DNA from: Neolecta irregularis DAH-3
Taxonomy: Eukaryota > Ascomycota > Neolectomycetes > Neolectales > Neolectaceae
Assembly: GCA_001929475.1 (NCBI GenBank)
Contig: LXFE01001707.1
Location: forward strand, 1-13,911
Direction: 5' to 3'
DNA: 13,911 bases
The notes beneath the pieces were generated by a model that worked only from the letters and a program-made list of their open reading frames with translations, was not told where the DNA came from and searched no databases. Shown piece after piece: positions 1 through 8,446 of the stretch. Both the position numbers and the translations under genes were made by a program. Each line of letters opens with the position of its first letter. Within the stretch, counting starts at the first letter, position 1.

Positions 1-312
1 GTTGTCTGCTGCCGACTCGAGGGTTTTGTCTGCCGTGCCTGCCGTGCTTGTGCATACCCCTACAGACTCCAAACGGATGCCTGCCCGCGACCCCAGATCC
101 TCGACAGTCACCGCCGTCGGGTCCAGCGGCACGCAGACACAGACGTGGGCTTTGCTGACCAGGCGGTCGTGCAGGATCGCCACCTGCGCCGCCGCAGAAC
201 GGCCTACTGTATACGTTGTCCCCGGTCGGAGCAGGTAGCGGGTGCGTGCAGTCCCAGGCGCGCCAGTCGCGCCAGGCGCTGCGAGTGAATCGACGACAAG
301 CTGCCAGGGCAT
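1..312 (-). CDS. FHA-domain protein, Nbs1/nibrin-like, 5' part only
   Basis: The reading frame from an ATG at 312-310 stays open for 104 codons to the window edge, so the 3' part is missing. It begins MPWQL and then YLLRPGTTYTVGRS, followed by DRLVSKAHV and VTVEDLGSRAG. That order fits a forkhead-associated domain: the Gly-Arg of the first turn, the Ser-x-x-His phosphopeptide loop (SKAH), and the later LGSxxG turn. An FHA at the extreme N-terminus that opens with a short W-containing strand is typical of Nbs1/Xrs2, the regulatory subunit of the Mre11-Rad50 DNA-end-processing complex, but other FHA proteins cannot be excluded without the C-terminus. A second in-frame ATG lies ten codons upstream at 342-340 and overlaps the start of the PRP17 gene. 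The start at 312 is preferred because the domain begins there. FHA domain is fairly sure; Nbs1 identity is inference. Confidence 0.55.
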   Translation of the reverse strand, partial: MPWQLVVDSLAAPGATGAPGTARTRYLLRPGTTYTVGRSAAAQVAILHDRLVSKAHVCVCVPLDPTAVTVEDLGSRAGIRLESVGVCTSTAGTADKTLESAADN

Positions 313-340
313 GGTGGTGCACTTTCTGTCGTCGCCCACC
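313..340. promoter_or_regulatory. 28-bp divergent interval between Nbs1-like and PRP17 starts
   Basis: Only 28 bp separate the preferred minus-strand ATG (312-310) from the plus-strand ATG (341-343). If the upstream minus-strand ATG (342-340) is used, the two start codons overlap as the palindrome CATG at 340-343. No TATA-like element is visible in the interval, so each gene's core promoter and 5' UTR must lie largely inside the other gene's coding DNA. The assignment as a regulatory interval is inference from geometry only. Confidence 0.4.
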
Positions 341-2061
341 ATGTCGCTCCCCCTCGACTATGCCTCCGACTCGGACCGCGATCGTCCATGCACACTGCCG
401 CGCGTCGCCTGTGCGCCAGAAACAGCACTGGCAGATCCCATGCTGCAGCGCGCCCTCCTCCTCCAGGCCTCGGCCACAGAACTCGCCGCCAGCGTCCCCT
501 ACTCCCATCTCTGCAAACCAGAATCCGGCCCCGCCCTCAACCCATACGCCTCAAAGTCCCTCTCCCGCAAAAACCTCATCACCGGGTTTGCTGAAACAGA
601 GTACATGAGCCCCGCCCATTTCGACAGTCTGCACCGCAGCTTCCTCAGGAAACGCCCACTCTCCCCCACACACCCCTCCCCCATCCACAACGCCCTCCTC
701 GACACCCACTACCAAAAATTAGACGCTGCTGTCCTAAAAACAAAGCGCCAGAAGAAAGGCGACCCGGCAGTCATCGACGGCCACAACGCCTACCGCGGCC
801 CCTGGGCAAAATACGAAAACATACACCCGGACCCTCCCCTTGACCTGTCAGACGAAAGCGACCACCAGCCTGCACCCCCGCCCCTCCCTGCAGAGAATCT
901 CTCCCTCGACCCCCTGGTCCACGCTGACGAGTCCACTGCCTTTCACGGCCACTCAAAGACTGACTACCAAGGACGCTCTTACATACACGTGCCCCAAGAC
1001 CTCGATGTCAACCTCCTAAAACACCCCGGCCAACAGGAATGCTTCATTCCAAAAAAACACATACACTCCTGGAAAGGGCACGACAAAGGCATCTCCGTCA
1101 TCCGCTTCTTTCCAAAATCAGGCCATCTCCTGCTTTCGGCAAGCATGGACTCGAAAATTATGGTACCCTCTTCCCCCTCCCCTTTTTCACCCCCTAGCTG
1201 TGGGACGTCTACCACGAACGCAACCTCCTACGCTCTTTCTCAGGTCACGCAAAAGCCGTCCGCGACGTCGCATTCTCAGGCAACGGTCACACTTTTTTGA
1301 GCGCCAGTTATGATCGCATGGTCAAGCTGTGGGACACAGAGACAGGTTGCCCCCTTTCCTTTTGTATTAATCTCCAGGAACATGTGTCTCCCGCTTCACA
1401 ACCGGGAAACTCCCCTACGTTGTCAAATTCACCCCTACATCCGGCGATCAGAACGAGTTTCTAGTCGGCACCTCGGACAAAAAGATCGTCCAGTTTGACG
1501 TGAGAAGCGGCAACATCGTGCAGGAATACACACATCATACCGGTCCTGTCAATACAATCACCTTTGTCGACGACGACCGTCGCTTTGTAACAACCTCGGA
1601 CGATAAATCGCTCCGCGCTTGGGAATACGGCATCCCCGTGCCAATAAAATACATCGCAGAGCCTTATATGCATTCAATGCCCTCGGTGGTGCTTCATCCT
1701 TCAGCAAAGTACATTGCCTGCCAGTCTCTCGACAACCAAATCGTCGTATATTCCGCATCAGACAGATTCAGACAGCAGAGAAGGAAAAATTACAGGGGCC
1801 ATAATTGTGCTGGATATGCATTGCAAATCGATATTTCTTCAGATGGACGCTATCTGATGAGCGGGGTATAATCCCGTCCTCCCTATCGCTGATCCTCAGG
1901 ATGCTGGTGGTTATGCTTGTTTCTGGGACTGGAAGACGTGCAAAATGTATAAAAAGTTTAAAGCTCACGATTCACCAGTCATTTCAATGGCATGGCACCC
2001 ACAAGAAACAAGCAAAGTAGTTACAGCCGCGTGGGACGGGTTGATAAAGTATTGGGATTAA
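341..2061 (+). CDS. PRP17: Pre-mRNA splicing factor Prp17/CDC40 (WD40)
   Basis: Spliced model join(341..1162,1198..1345,1378..1865,1900..2061), 539 residues. Prp17 is a spliceosome component needed for the second catalytic step, acting in the nucleus. The N-terminal half has the family's GPWAKY (about residue 153) and DYQGRSY (about 208) motifs. It is followed by seven WD40 repeats from about residue 243 to the end, starting [17 protein letters not shown] and ending [10 protein letters not shown]. Signature blocks [32 protein letters not shown] and [12 protein letters not shown] closely follow human CDC40 as I remember it. Introns are 35, 32 and 34 nt, all GT-AG, with branch-like TATTAAT and CTGAT close to the acceptors of introns 2 and 3. 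The frame is open upstream to 242, but family similarity and the neighbour favour the start at 341 ([12 protein letters not shown]). Codons in the first 800 nt are strongly C-biased; the 3' half is more A/T-rich. Confidence 0.93.
1163..1197 (+). other. PRP17 intron 1 (35 nt, GT-AG)
   Basis: Donor GTACCC, acceptor CCCTAG, phase 0. Removal joins DSKIM to LWDVYHERN and restores the third conserved strand of the first WD repeat. The other two introns of this gene are 1346..1377 (32 nt, GTTGCC to CTCCAG) and 1866..1899 (34 nt, GTATAA to CCTCAG). Each is placed by frame change plus unbroken WD40 similarity on both sides. Confidence 0.88.
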
Positions 2062-2063
2062 CC

Positions 2064-5000
2064 TCATTCATTAAAAGCTAAAACATGCCAACAATCCGGA
2101 GACAGCAAAAGATATTGACTCATCGATTCTCGAAACCTGTTTTTGTATAATCGCGGCGTCACGACAGTCGGCTCTTTGCCGCCACGGCCAACAAACCCTC
2201 TCTCCTTGACCCAGCTTTCAAGTTTTTTATCCCACGTGTACGTTCTAATGTAATCAAACATAAGCAGCGACCGCTTCTTGACATACCTATTATGCCAACC
2301 ACAAGCTCATGCTGTTCGTCATCAATCCCAATAACAAGTGAATAGTCCATCACATTCACCTTGGCCAGGAAGAGAGTATCGTTCCAGAGCGACGCTCTTA
2401 ATAGCCTTTTCGAGTGTTCACGTATAAATAACGGAGATTCGTAAATGACTAGACATGAGTCTTGACAACAAGATCCATACATTCTACCAAATTCTCGTCA
2501 AGCAAAACTTCGTTCTCTTTGCCCGTAGATTCCACATGTCGATTTCGCATGGAGCCTTTTAGATCGAAAATCTGCGCTTAGTCACTTGCAGGGGTCAAAC
2601 ATACTCGACTGACCTTTCGGTCGTAGAAAAGGTTTTCCATAACCATGATATTCATCTTTACTGTCTTTCCAGTGCTCGAACTTCGAGTGTGGATCTGATA
2701 GAATCCCATGATTTTTGCCAATGCCGTCGGTAACTAAATGTAAGACCATCGCCGATTAACCAAAAAACTTCGTGGAAAAAAGCTTGGGCCATGAATTCAA
2801 AGTAGCACGGAGCAAATTTCATAAAGCTTTCTATTTCGAGTCTGGTCGTTCCTTTCAAAATGAATCGATTGTCTAGATTTAGAAAAGTGAAATGCTCAAG
2901 TACCATTAGTTTTGAGAAACGCAGAACCAGATTTCCCGCCCGATGAATCCCATTTCTTGCATCTAGCGAGTGACTGGATGAACGTTTCTGAGCAGCCGCA
3001 TTGTTGTCTAAAGGCTTCAAATTGCTCGGCATAAAAGACCTTGCAAACCATCCTTGACTCGCCATCTTGGACTTCTACATATCAGCTCACTTGCAAAGTA
3101 ACACATACCGCACTTCATGTGCGTTGCCGTTCCCTTTAATAAAATAGATTCCAACTCATTCACCGGTGGCAATTCTCTCGGACTGGTTCTCATACTCGAG
3201 ATTTGATTCAGGTAAGCAGGACTCGCAAGAGTGAATGCGATCAAAGAACTCGGCTCGTCTTCTCGAACAACCACATCTGAATCAGCGAATAAATGCTCAG
3301 ATGGTGCTCTAATCGGTCAGCATGAAGAGATCAAATGACTACAATGCAGGTTCAAGGGGACTCCAGGTCGCTGCAGATCTATCGGCCAGAAAATTCGTCA
3401 AGGTCTTCATGAACGAAGACTTTTCGAGGCATGGCCCGGCAAGCTCGCTGTCGCTGATGTGTCCGGTCGAATCAGGCGGATACACAATCATTTGATTTCC
3501 GTCAACATATGGTCCAATCGGAGAAAGAATTTCAATGCATTCATCTACTGGTTTATTCTTGCTCAACGGATCTAAATTTGGTGCACTATCTTGCTGAATA
3601 TCTTCGTCCTCGTCGTCCCAATGCTCATCTTCTGCTCCCTTGGAGTTGCTAAAGACTTCAATCATCGGCTTACAAGGTCCAATCGGTAAAGAACGAGGGA
3701 TGCTGGCACGCAACACTTTGCGTTCTCGTGCCTTTTGCTGCTCGAATTCTTCACTTAGTTTGTTAAAGTGTCTGGTCAGACTCGAAACCTTGGTAGCGCT
3801 GGAAGCTGGGAATAAGCGTGTTTGCTTGGCAAGTGCTGAGCGAACAAAACGGGCTTTTGGAGGAGGAAAGTGGTCTTGAGAATTGGCAAGTACTACTCGA
3901 TCGCCCTCCCCGTGTTTGGGTTTCGATCGGGTGAAAACATTTGATACTTTTTGCCGAGGCTTGGAAAGCGAGTCCTCCTTGACTTTGCGTACCGGAGAAC
4001 GTTCAGGATGCTTTAAAGTTTGGCCAGGCTGCTTAAAGTTTCGGAGCGAAGAGTCGTGTAGCTTTGACAGTTGTCGTAATTTGCCATGCCCTCTGGTGTG
4101 TGATTCAGGACTGCATTCCCCAGAAGTTTGTAGAGGTGTATCTATAGAATCAGATCTCAGAGTTTCGTCATCAGTTTTGTCTCCGTCCGTGGGACAAGTC
4201 TTGGGTACAAGATTATCTGCCAAGGTTTCCTCCTCGGGAACGATGACGGGAGATGCACGACTTGATTCGCTCAAATCCTTTTCGTCTGCATGTACGGTCG
4301 TAATTTCAGATTCAATTTCAAAAGACGGCTTCTCAGTTGTCTCGCTGGAATAAGGCGAGTCCCGCTCAGCGAAAAGTTTTCGAAACTGCATGGCGGTCAA
4401 ATGACGTATATCCTTATCCGATAAGAAGAAACGATCGTCAAGATCTGCAAAGTACCGATCCCATTTAATAACACGCTCTTGAAGTCCTCGGAATGCCTTG
4501 CTCAAACTTAATGAGTCGCGGATACCCGAGTTTACAAATGTCTCACGCAATTGAGAATGCAATAATTGACGATCTTCCAGAGATAGCTTTTGTAAACGCA
4601 ATATTTCAGACTGACACGGCTCAATTTTGTCGGCTGGAATTTTGTCCGTTCGAATTGACTTGCACCGTTTTTCCACAGAATCAAAGAACCGACTAATTCG
4701 TCCCTCTAGTAAATTGTATTCTTCGAATTTTGAAACAAGAAGCGACTGTAATTTCCATTCGAGCGTAAGATTTGGCACCGATACTCCAAACAGCTGGATT
4801 GAATCATATTCGAATCGAACAGCCCAATTTTGATATCCAAAGTACCGCAAGTGATCGCGATTGATGTTGTGCGGACACATGCCGGCACGAGTCTTCAATC
4901 CCGTGTCGTAGAACGAGAGTTCGAGAAATTTTCCAAAAGAGTATTTCCAAGTATTCTCCGGCATCGCTGTAACAGGCAAATTCAATTTGCAGATTTTACA

Positions 5001-8000
5001 ATAGCTCCACATCAAGATGCTTTCTTGCATTCCAGGGAGTGGACTCGGGACTTTTTCAAGCACGACACTTACCCGGGCGTCTCCGTGAACGTAGCATCGA
5101 TAATGCTCAAAAGATCGCTTATCACATCCATTAGCTGTACAGATAGCGTGAGACTCAAAGCTCATGTCTTCGACATATTGACCCAAAGCACAATCACTTT
5201 CGCGATAATATTCGATCGCGTGAATTTCTGGTCCTTGACAGGGAACAGCAGTAACAGAGCAGACCGTTGAAAAAAGTACGACCAGATTCTGATGGACTAG
5301 GGGGCTGAGTATATCTGGTGTTTGCGATAGAAATGAGGTCCACTGTTTTTCGCGTTCCATTAGCAGATGCATGGCCTTTTTGAAAACTGACGTGCGTAGC
5401 GCATTGCGTATAGTAATCTCGAGGATATCTTTCCACTGAGTATCCAGAGATACTGGAATGTAATTCTCTGCAACTTGTTTCATAACTACTAGAGCGTCCT
5501 CTATTGGATGCAACACTTCCAATGACTGGTTAACACCGTTATCTTTCATACTATAAGCTTCGCGGCTTGAATCAAGCATGAATTGGAGAAGATATGGCAC
5601 AGGAAACTTGACGACTGGTGAAACAGATAAAATCGTGGCATCGAATTTAGCGATCGCGGACTGTGCCTTGTCTCTGGATCCTGGACGTGAAAGAGGAAAC
5701 TCGATCTTGTGGTCTATTCTTGTCGATTCAGTGGTAGGATCAACCTCCACGCTGACGGGCAATAGTGCAAACTGATCTCGTATAAGGGCAGTTTCCAATT
5801 TCAAATTGTTTACGGCAAATACCATGAAATCCAAGACACGTTTGACGTTTGTGAGGAAATCCATAGAAGCGCCACGGAGAATAACTGTACATCCAAGTTC
5901 TTCTCGACAGCCTTCTAGCCACATGAATGACTTTTTATGCCCGGGAAAATCATCACACAAATACGTTCGTACAGAAATCTTTGAACATTTACCAACTTTA
6001 GGACCGAAAGCAAGTCGATCGATCGATGCGATGATATGAGCTTGCGTTAGACGAGCGACAGCTTGCAACACTGGCATTTTGACGTTGTAAGCAACTGCGA
6101 TATTTGCTTCATCGAGAAACTTCAAGGCGATGCCTGAAACGCTTCCTTCGACGAGGACAATATGTGGTCGAAGCGCGATGATGCGGTTCACTAGATTTCG
6201 GAGGTACTCGTGTTCCTGGGCGATGACTGGTTCCAATGACATGAGCTTTGGTTCTTCACGGTGATATTCGATGGGGAATGCAATTATAACGATTCGAGGA
6301 CTGTCGATAGACCGAGACATTCGCTTAAGCGCTAGGTTCTTGGTAAACACAATACCATTAATATAACGAGTATCTTTGGGACTGCCTCCAGAAATTCGTT
6401 TGATTTTTGCATAATGACGAATATCGAGATCGTCGCCATTGCGAACATCTGGACGAATTGTGTCGGAAATCTTCAACAAGATGGGCATTAATGCGTCTTC
6501 CCATGGAGCAGTCGGTTCAGGCGTTATTTCTTGTAATAACTGGATTAAAAGACGACGAAGGTGCTGTAGAGATGCGGCATTGAGTTCGACGGTTGGACCA
6601 GCCACTGGTTTTGCAGCTATTGGTCGAGAAACTTTGATTGGGGTTGTTGAATTCTGCGCGGCAGCTAATTTCAAGTTATCGAGAGACTGCAAGCTTGTGC
6701 TCAAGCGATGAATAAGGCTCTTGGATTTAGCTCTGACCGGCCGAGCTTGGCTGATAGTATTGCGACGGGTGTTTTGAAGAACAGGACCGACATTTGATCG
6801 AACATCAGAGGCTGCAATGCGAAGCCTGCTATTGTTTCTGCGCTGGTTTACTCGTGGTGGTCTACCGAGGCGTGTAGATTCGGCAATGGAAACTGCGTCG
6901 GCCGGTTTGGCCATGATGGCGGAAAATAACGAAATACTCGGATCATCTTCTGCTTCTTCATCGCTCATATAAGGCGCGAGTTCTGGATCGACGATTGAGT
7001 GGGGATGGACTGTAGGGAAATTCCCATCTTCGTCTATCGCGTATCTCCGAAATGGCGCCGGTGTGGCTACGAAATCATCGTTCGCGAATGCCCATTTATG
7101 GCGACCAGATGCATATGTAGCTGGCACGTTAAGACGAGACCTTGCAGAAAAGGACTTTGAAGAAGATGGCCTAGGTTTTCCAGATTCGACATCATGTATT
7201 GCGGGAAATTCTACAGTACGGTGTTGAGTATTTGTTCCATCGTCGCCAGCCACTCGTGTTGCGGGGATGGCCATCATTGGAGTTGATACTGGTTGTTGAT
7301 CAGGACCAAGTGAGAAGGGATTAGTGTCGTATGAATAGGAAGATACTGGAGTGAGAGATTGAGGCGGCTGAGCGAAATTGTCGTCAGTTTCATGGTATTG
7401 ATCCATAATTTGAAGGCATGTCTTGCATACGCGAAGGAATTGACTTGAATTGCCGATACGGAAGCGGCCGCCTGTAATCATGGCGGTACATTTTGAGCAA
7501 AATATTTGTCCTAGGGTTTAGTATCGATGGCGATATATATTATTACCACAAATTCCTGACAGTTAGCGAAATTGAGTCTAGACATACGGCAATGATGTTT
7601 GCGTCTCCAAGCTGTGAATGAAGAGTCGCATAGAAAACAAGCATGGCAATTCTCGTTTTTCATCCAATACTCTCTGCCCAGATGACCAGTCTTTAGTCTA
7701 TCCAAAACATGGAGAACGGTAGTTTGTGGTGTCAAAACAAAGTTTATAGATTGAGATTCGGATTCGCTTGACGGTTCTCTTTCTAGTGCAAATCCGGGTA
7801 AATGCTGCATTACTTTTGTGAAGATTGGTTGTGATGGTGGAGGAGGACCGGTAAAGGTTGGACGATTCAAGTTGAGTGTTTCAGCGGGGTTTTTGGACGA
7901 TACAGTAACGGGGGCAAGGACGGGTTCTAGATGGTTTCTGGCCCTGTTCACATTAATTTTTTCTTTTCGAGGCTCATCCAAGCTCGAACGTGATGATTGG

Positions 8001-8365
8001 ATGGATCCTGCAGGAGTAGAGGCATGTGCTGGAACGGACTTTTTAGGGGTGTGAAAGGGAGAAGGGGAGTGGATCTGGGGCAAACCGGGCAGACCTATGC
8101 TGACGGGGCTTGGGGGAGGCAGCACTGATGGGGCGGGCGAAGTGGGAGAGGACAAGCTGCGCTGTAGGCCTGTTTTGACTTTTGAGTAGAGACGGTCGAT
8201 CAACGACGAGTCATGGAGGTCGACAATAGTGATTTTTCGATGTGTGGGAGCCGAGTACGTGTCAGGGAAACTGGTTAGTGAAGAGTCATGGAGGTCGACA
8301 CTGGTGGTTTTTCTGTGTGTGGGAGCCGAGTACGTGTCAGGAAAACTGGTTAGCGAAGAGGCCAT
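2064..8365 (-). CDS. FAB1: Fab1/PIKfyve phosphatidylinositol-3-phosphate 5-kinase
   Basis: Spliced model complement(join(2064..2254,2287..2448,2481..2571,2605..2733,2769..2872,2904..3074,3109..3308,3343..7510,7547..7555,7588..8365)), 6003 nt, 2000 residues, usual for the family. It makes PI(3,5)P2 from PI3P on endosome/vacuole membranes. Order: low-complexity N-terminus with a 25-residue duplication; FYVE finger (all eight zinc ligands C243, C246, C259, C262, C267, C270, C291, C294, with RRKHHCRICG); disordered linker; Cpn60/TCP1-like domain (about 622-850); conserved cysteine-rich CCR domain (about 1000-1177); disordered stretch with KR-rich and acidic patches; C-terminal lipid kinase (about 1670-2000). 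The kinase shows [18 protein letters not shown] nucleotide loop, [20 protein letters not shown] and IID. Nine introns of 31-36 nt: two flank a 9-nt exon, seven lie in the kinase part, none in the 4168-nt central exon. The last intron needs a TG acceptor. No sign of decay. Confidence 0.93.
2255..2286 (-). other. FAB1 intron 9 with apparent GT-TG ends
   Basis: Donor GTATGT after codons for VVGII plus one base. The next conserved block ([15 protein letters not shown]) can be joined in frame only if the intron ends ...CTTATGTTTG, i.e. with TG rather than AG. The length is then 32 nt, in line with its neighbours, and CTTAT-GTTTG resembles the end of intron 6 (CTTAC-ATTTAG). The available AG sites (CAAG and GAAG early, ATTAG 12 nt downstream) all give a wrong frame. 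The split codon G|AT encodes the Asp of the IID motif. A single base error in the assembly is the main alternative. Confidence 0.7.
7547..7555 (-). other. FAB1: 9-nt micro-exon in the FAB1 FYVE finger
   Basis: Between the exon ending ...RRKHHC (7588) and the exon starting QIFCSKC (7510) lies GAATTTGTG, bounded by a 32-nt intron (7556..7587, GTATGT to GTCAG, branch-like GCTAAC) and a 36-nt intron (7511..7546, GTAATA to CCTAG, branch-like TACTAAAC). Joined, the nine bases complete Arg, give Ile-Cys and begin Gly, yielding the invariant HHCRICGQIFC. Joining the outer exons directly stays in frame but drops Ile-Cys-Gly, including the zinc ligand C262. Support is frame, splice signals on both sides and exact family match. 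Confidence 0.9.
8208..8357 (-). repeat. 75-bp tandem duplication at the FAB1 N-terminus
   Basis: Two head-to-tail copies (8208..8282 and 8283..8357) differ at a few positions. They encode two 25-residue units, [17 protein letters not shown] plus TTSVDLHD or ITIVDLHD, directly after the initial Met-Ala. The unit length is a multiple of three, so the frame is kept. The high identity suggests a recent duplication. Confidence 0.93.
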
Positions 8366-8446
8366 GGCATTTGAGTGTGCACTGGGGAAAAGGATGGGGT
8401 ATTAATCACGTGTAAATATCAACTCGGAAACCCAGACAACTCGCAC
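8366..8446. promoter_or_regulatory. 81-bp divergent promoter, FAB1 / TPP1-like, with CACGTG
   Basis: The interval between the FAB1 ATG (8365-8363) and the preferred ATG of the TPP1-like gene (8447). It holds the palindrome CACGTG at 8407..8412, a core site of bHLH (Cbf1/E-box type) regulators. The same hexamer occurs twice near 11904-11935. An upstream in-frame ATG for the plus-strand gene at 8375 would shrink the interval to 9 bp. Regulatory function is inferred. Confidence 0.4.

Noticed and set aside
242-340. In-frame upstream extension of PRP17 to an ATG at 242
   Set aside because: The added residues have no family similarity and lie antisense to the FHA domain; family proteins start near [12 protein letters not shown].
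1310-1498. PRP17 broken by frameshifts (pseudogene)
   Set aside because: All frame changes coincide with GT-AG introns of 32-35 nt and the spliced WD40 domain is complete.
3640-4353. Plus-strand frames antisense to FAB1 (up to 156 codons)
   Set aside because: They mirror the disordered, charged linker of FAB1 and show no recognisable motif.
8096-8160. Possible G-quadruplex in the G-rich plus strand of the FAB1 5' region
   Set aside because: Runs of G are present, but loops are uneven and long; the composition is explained by Pro/Ser-rich coding sequence.
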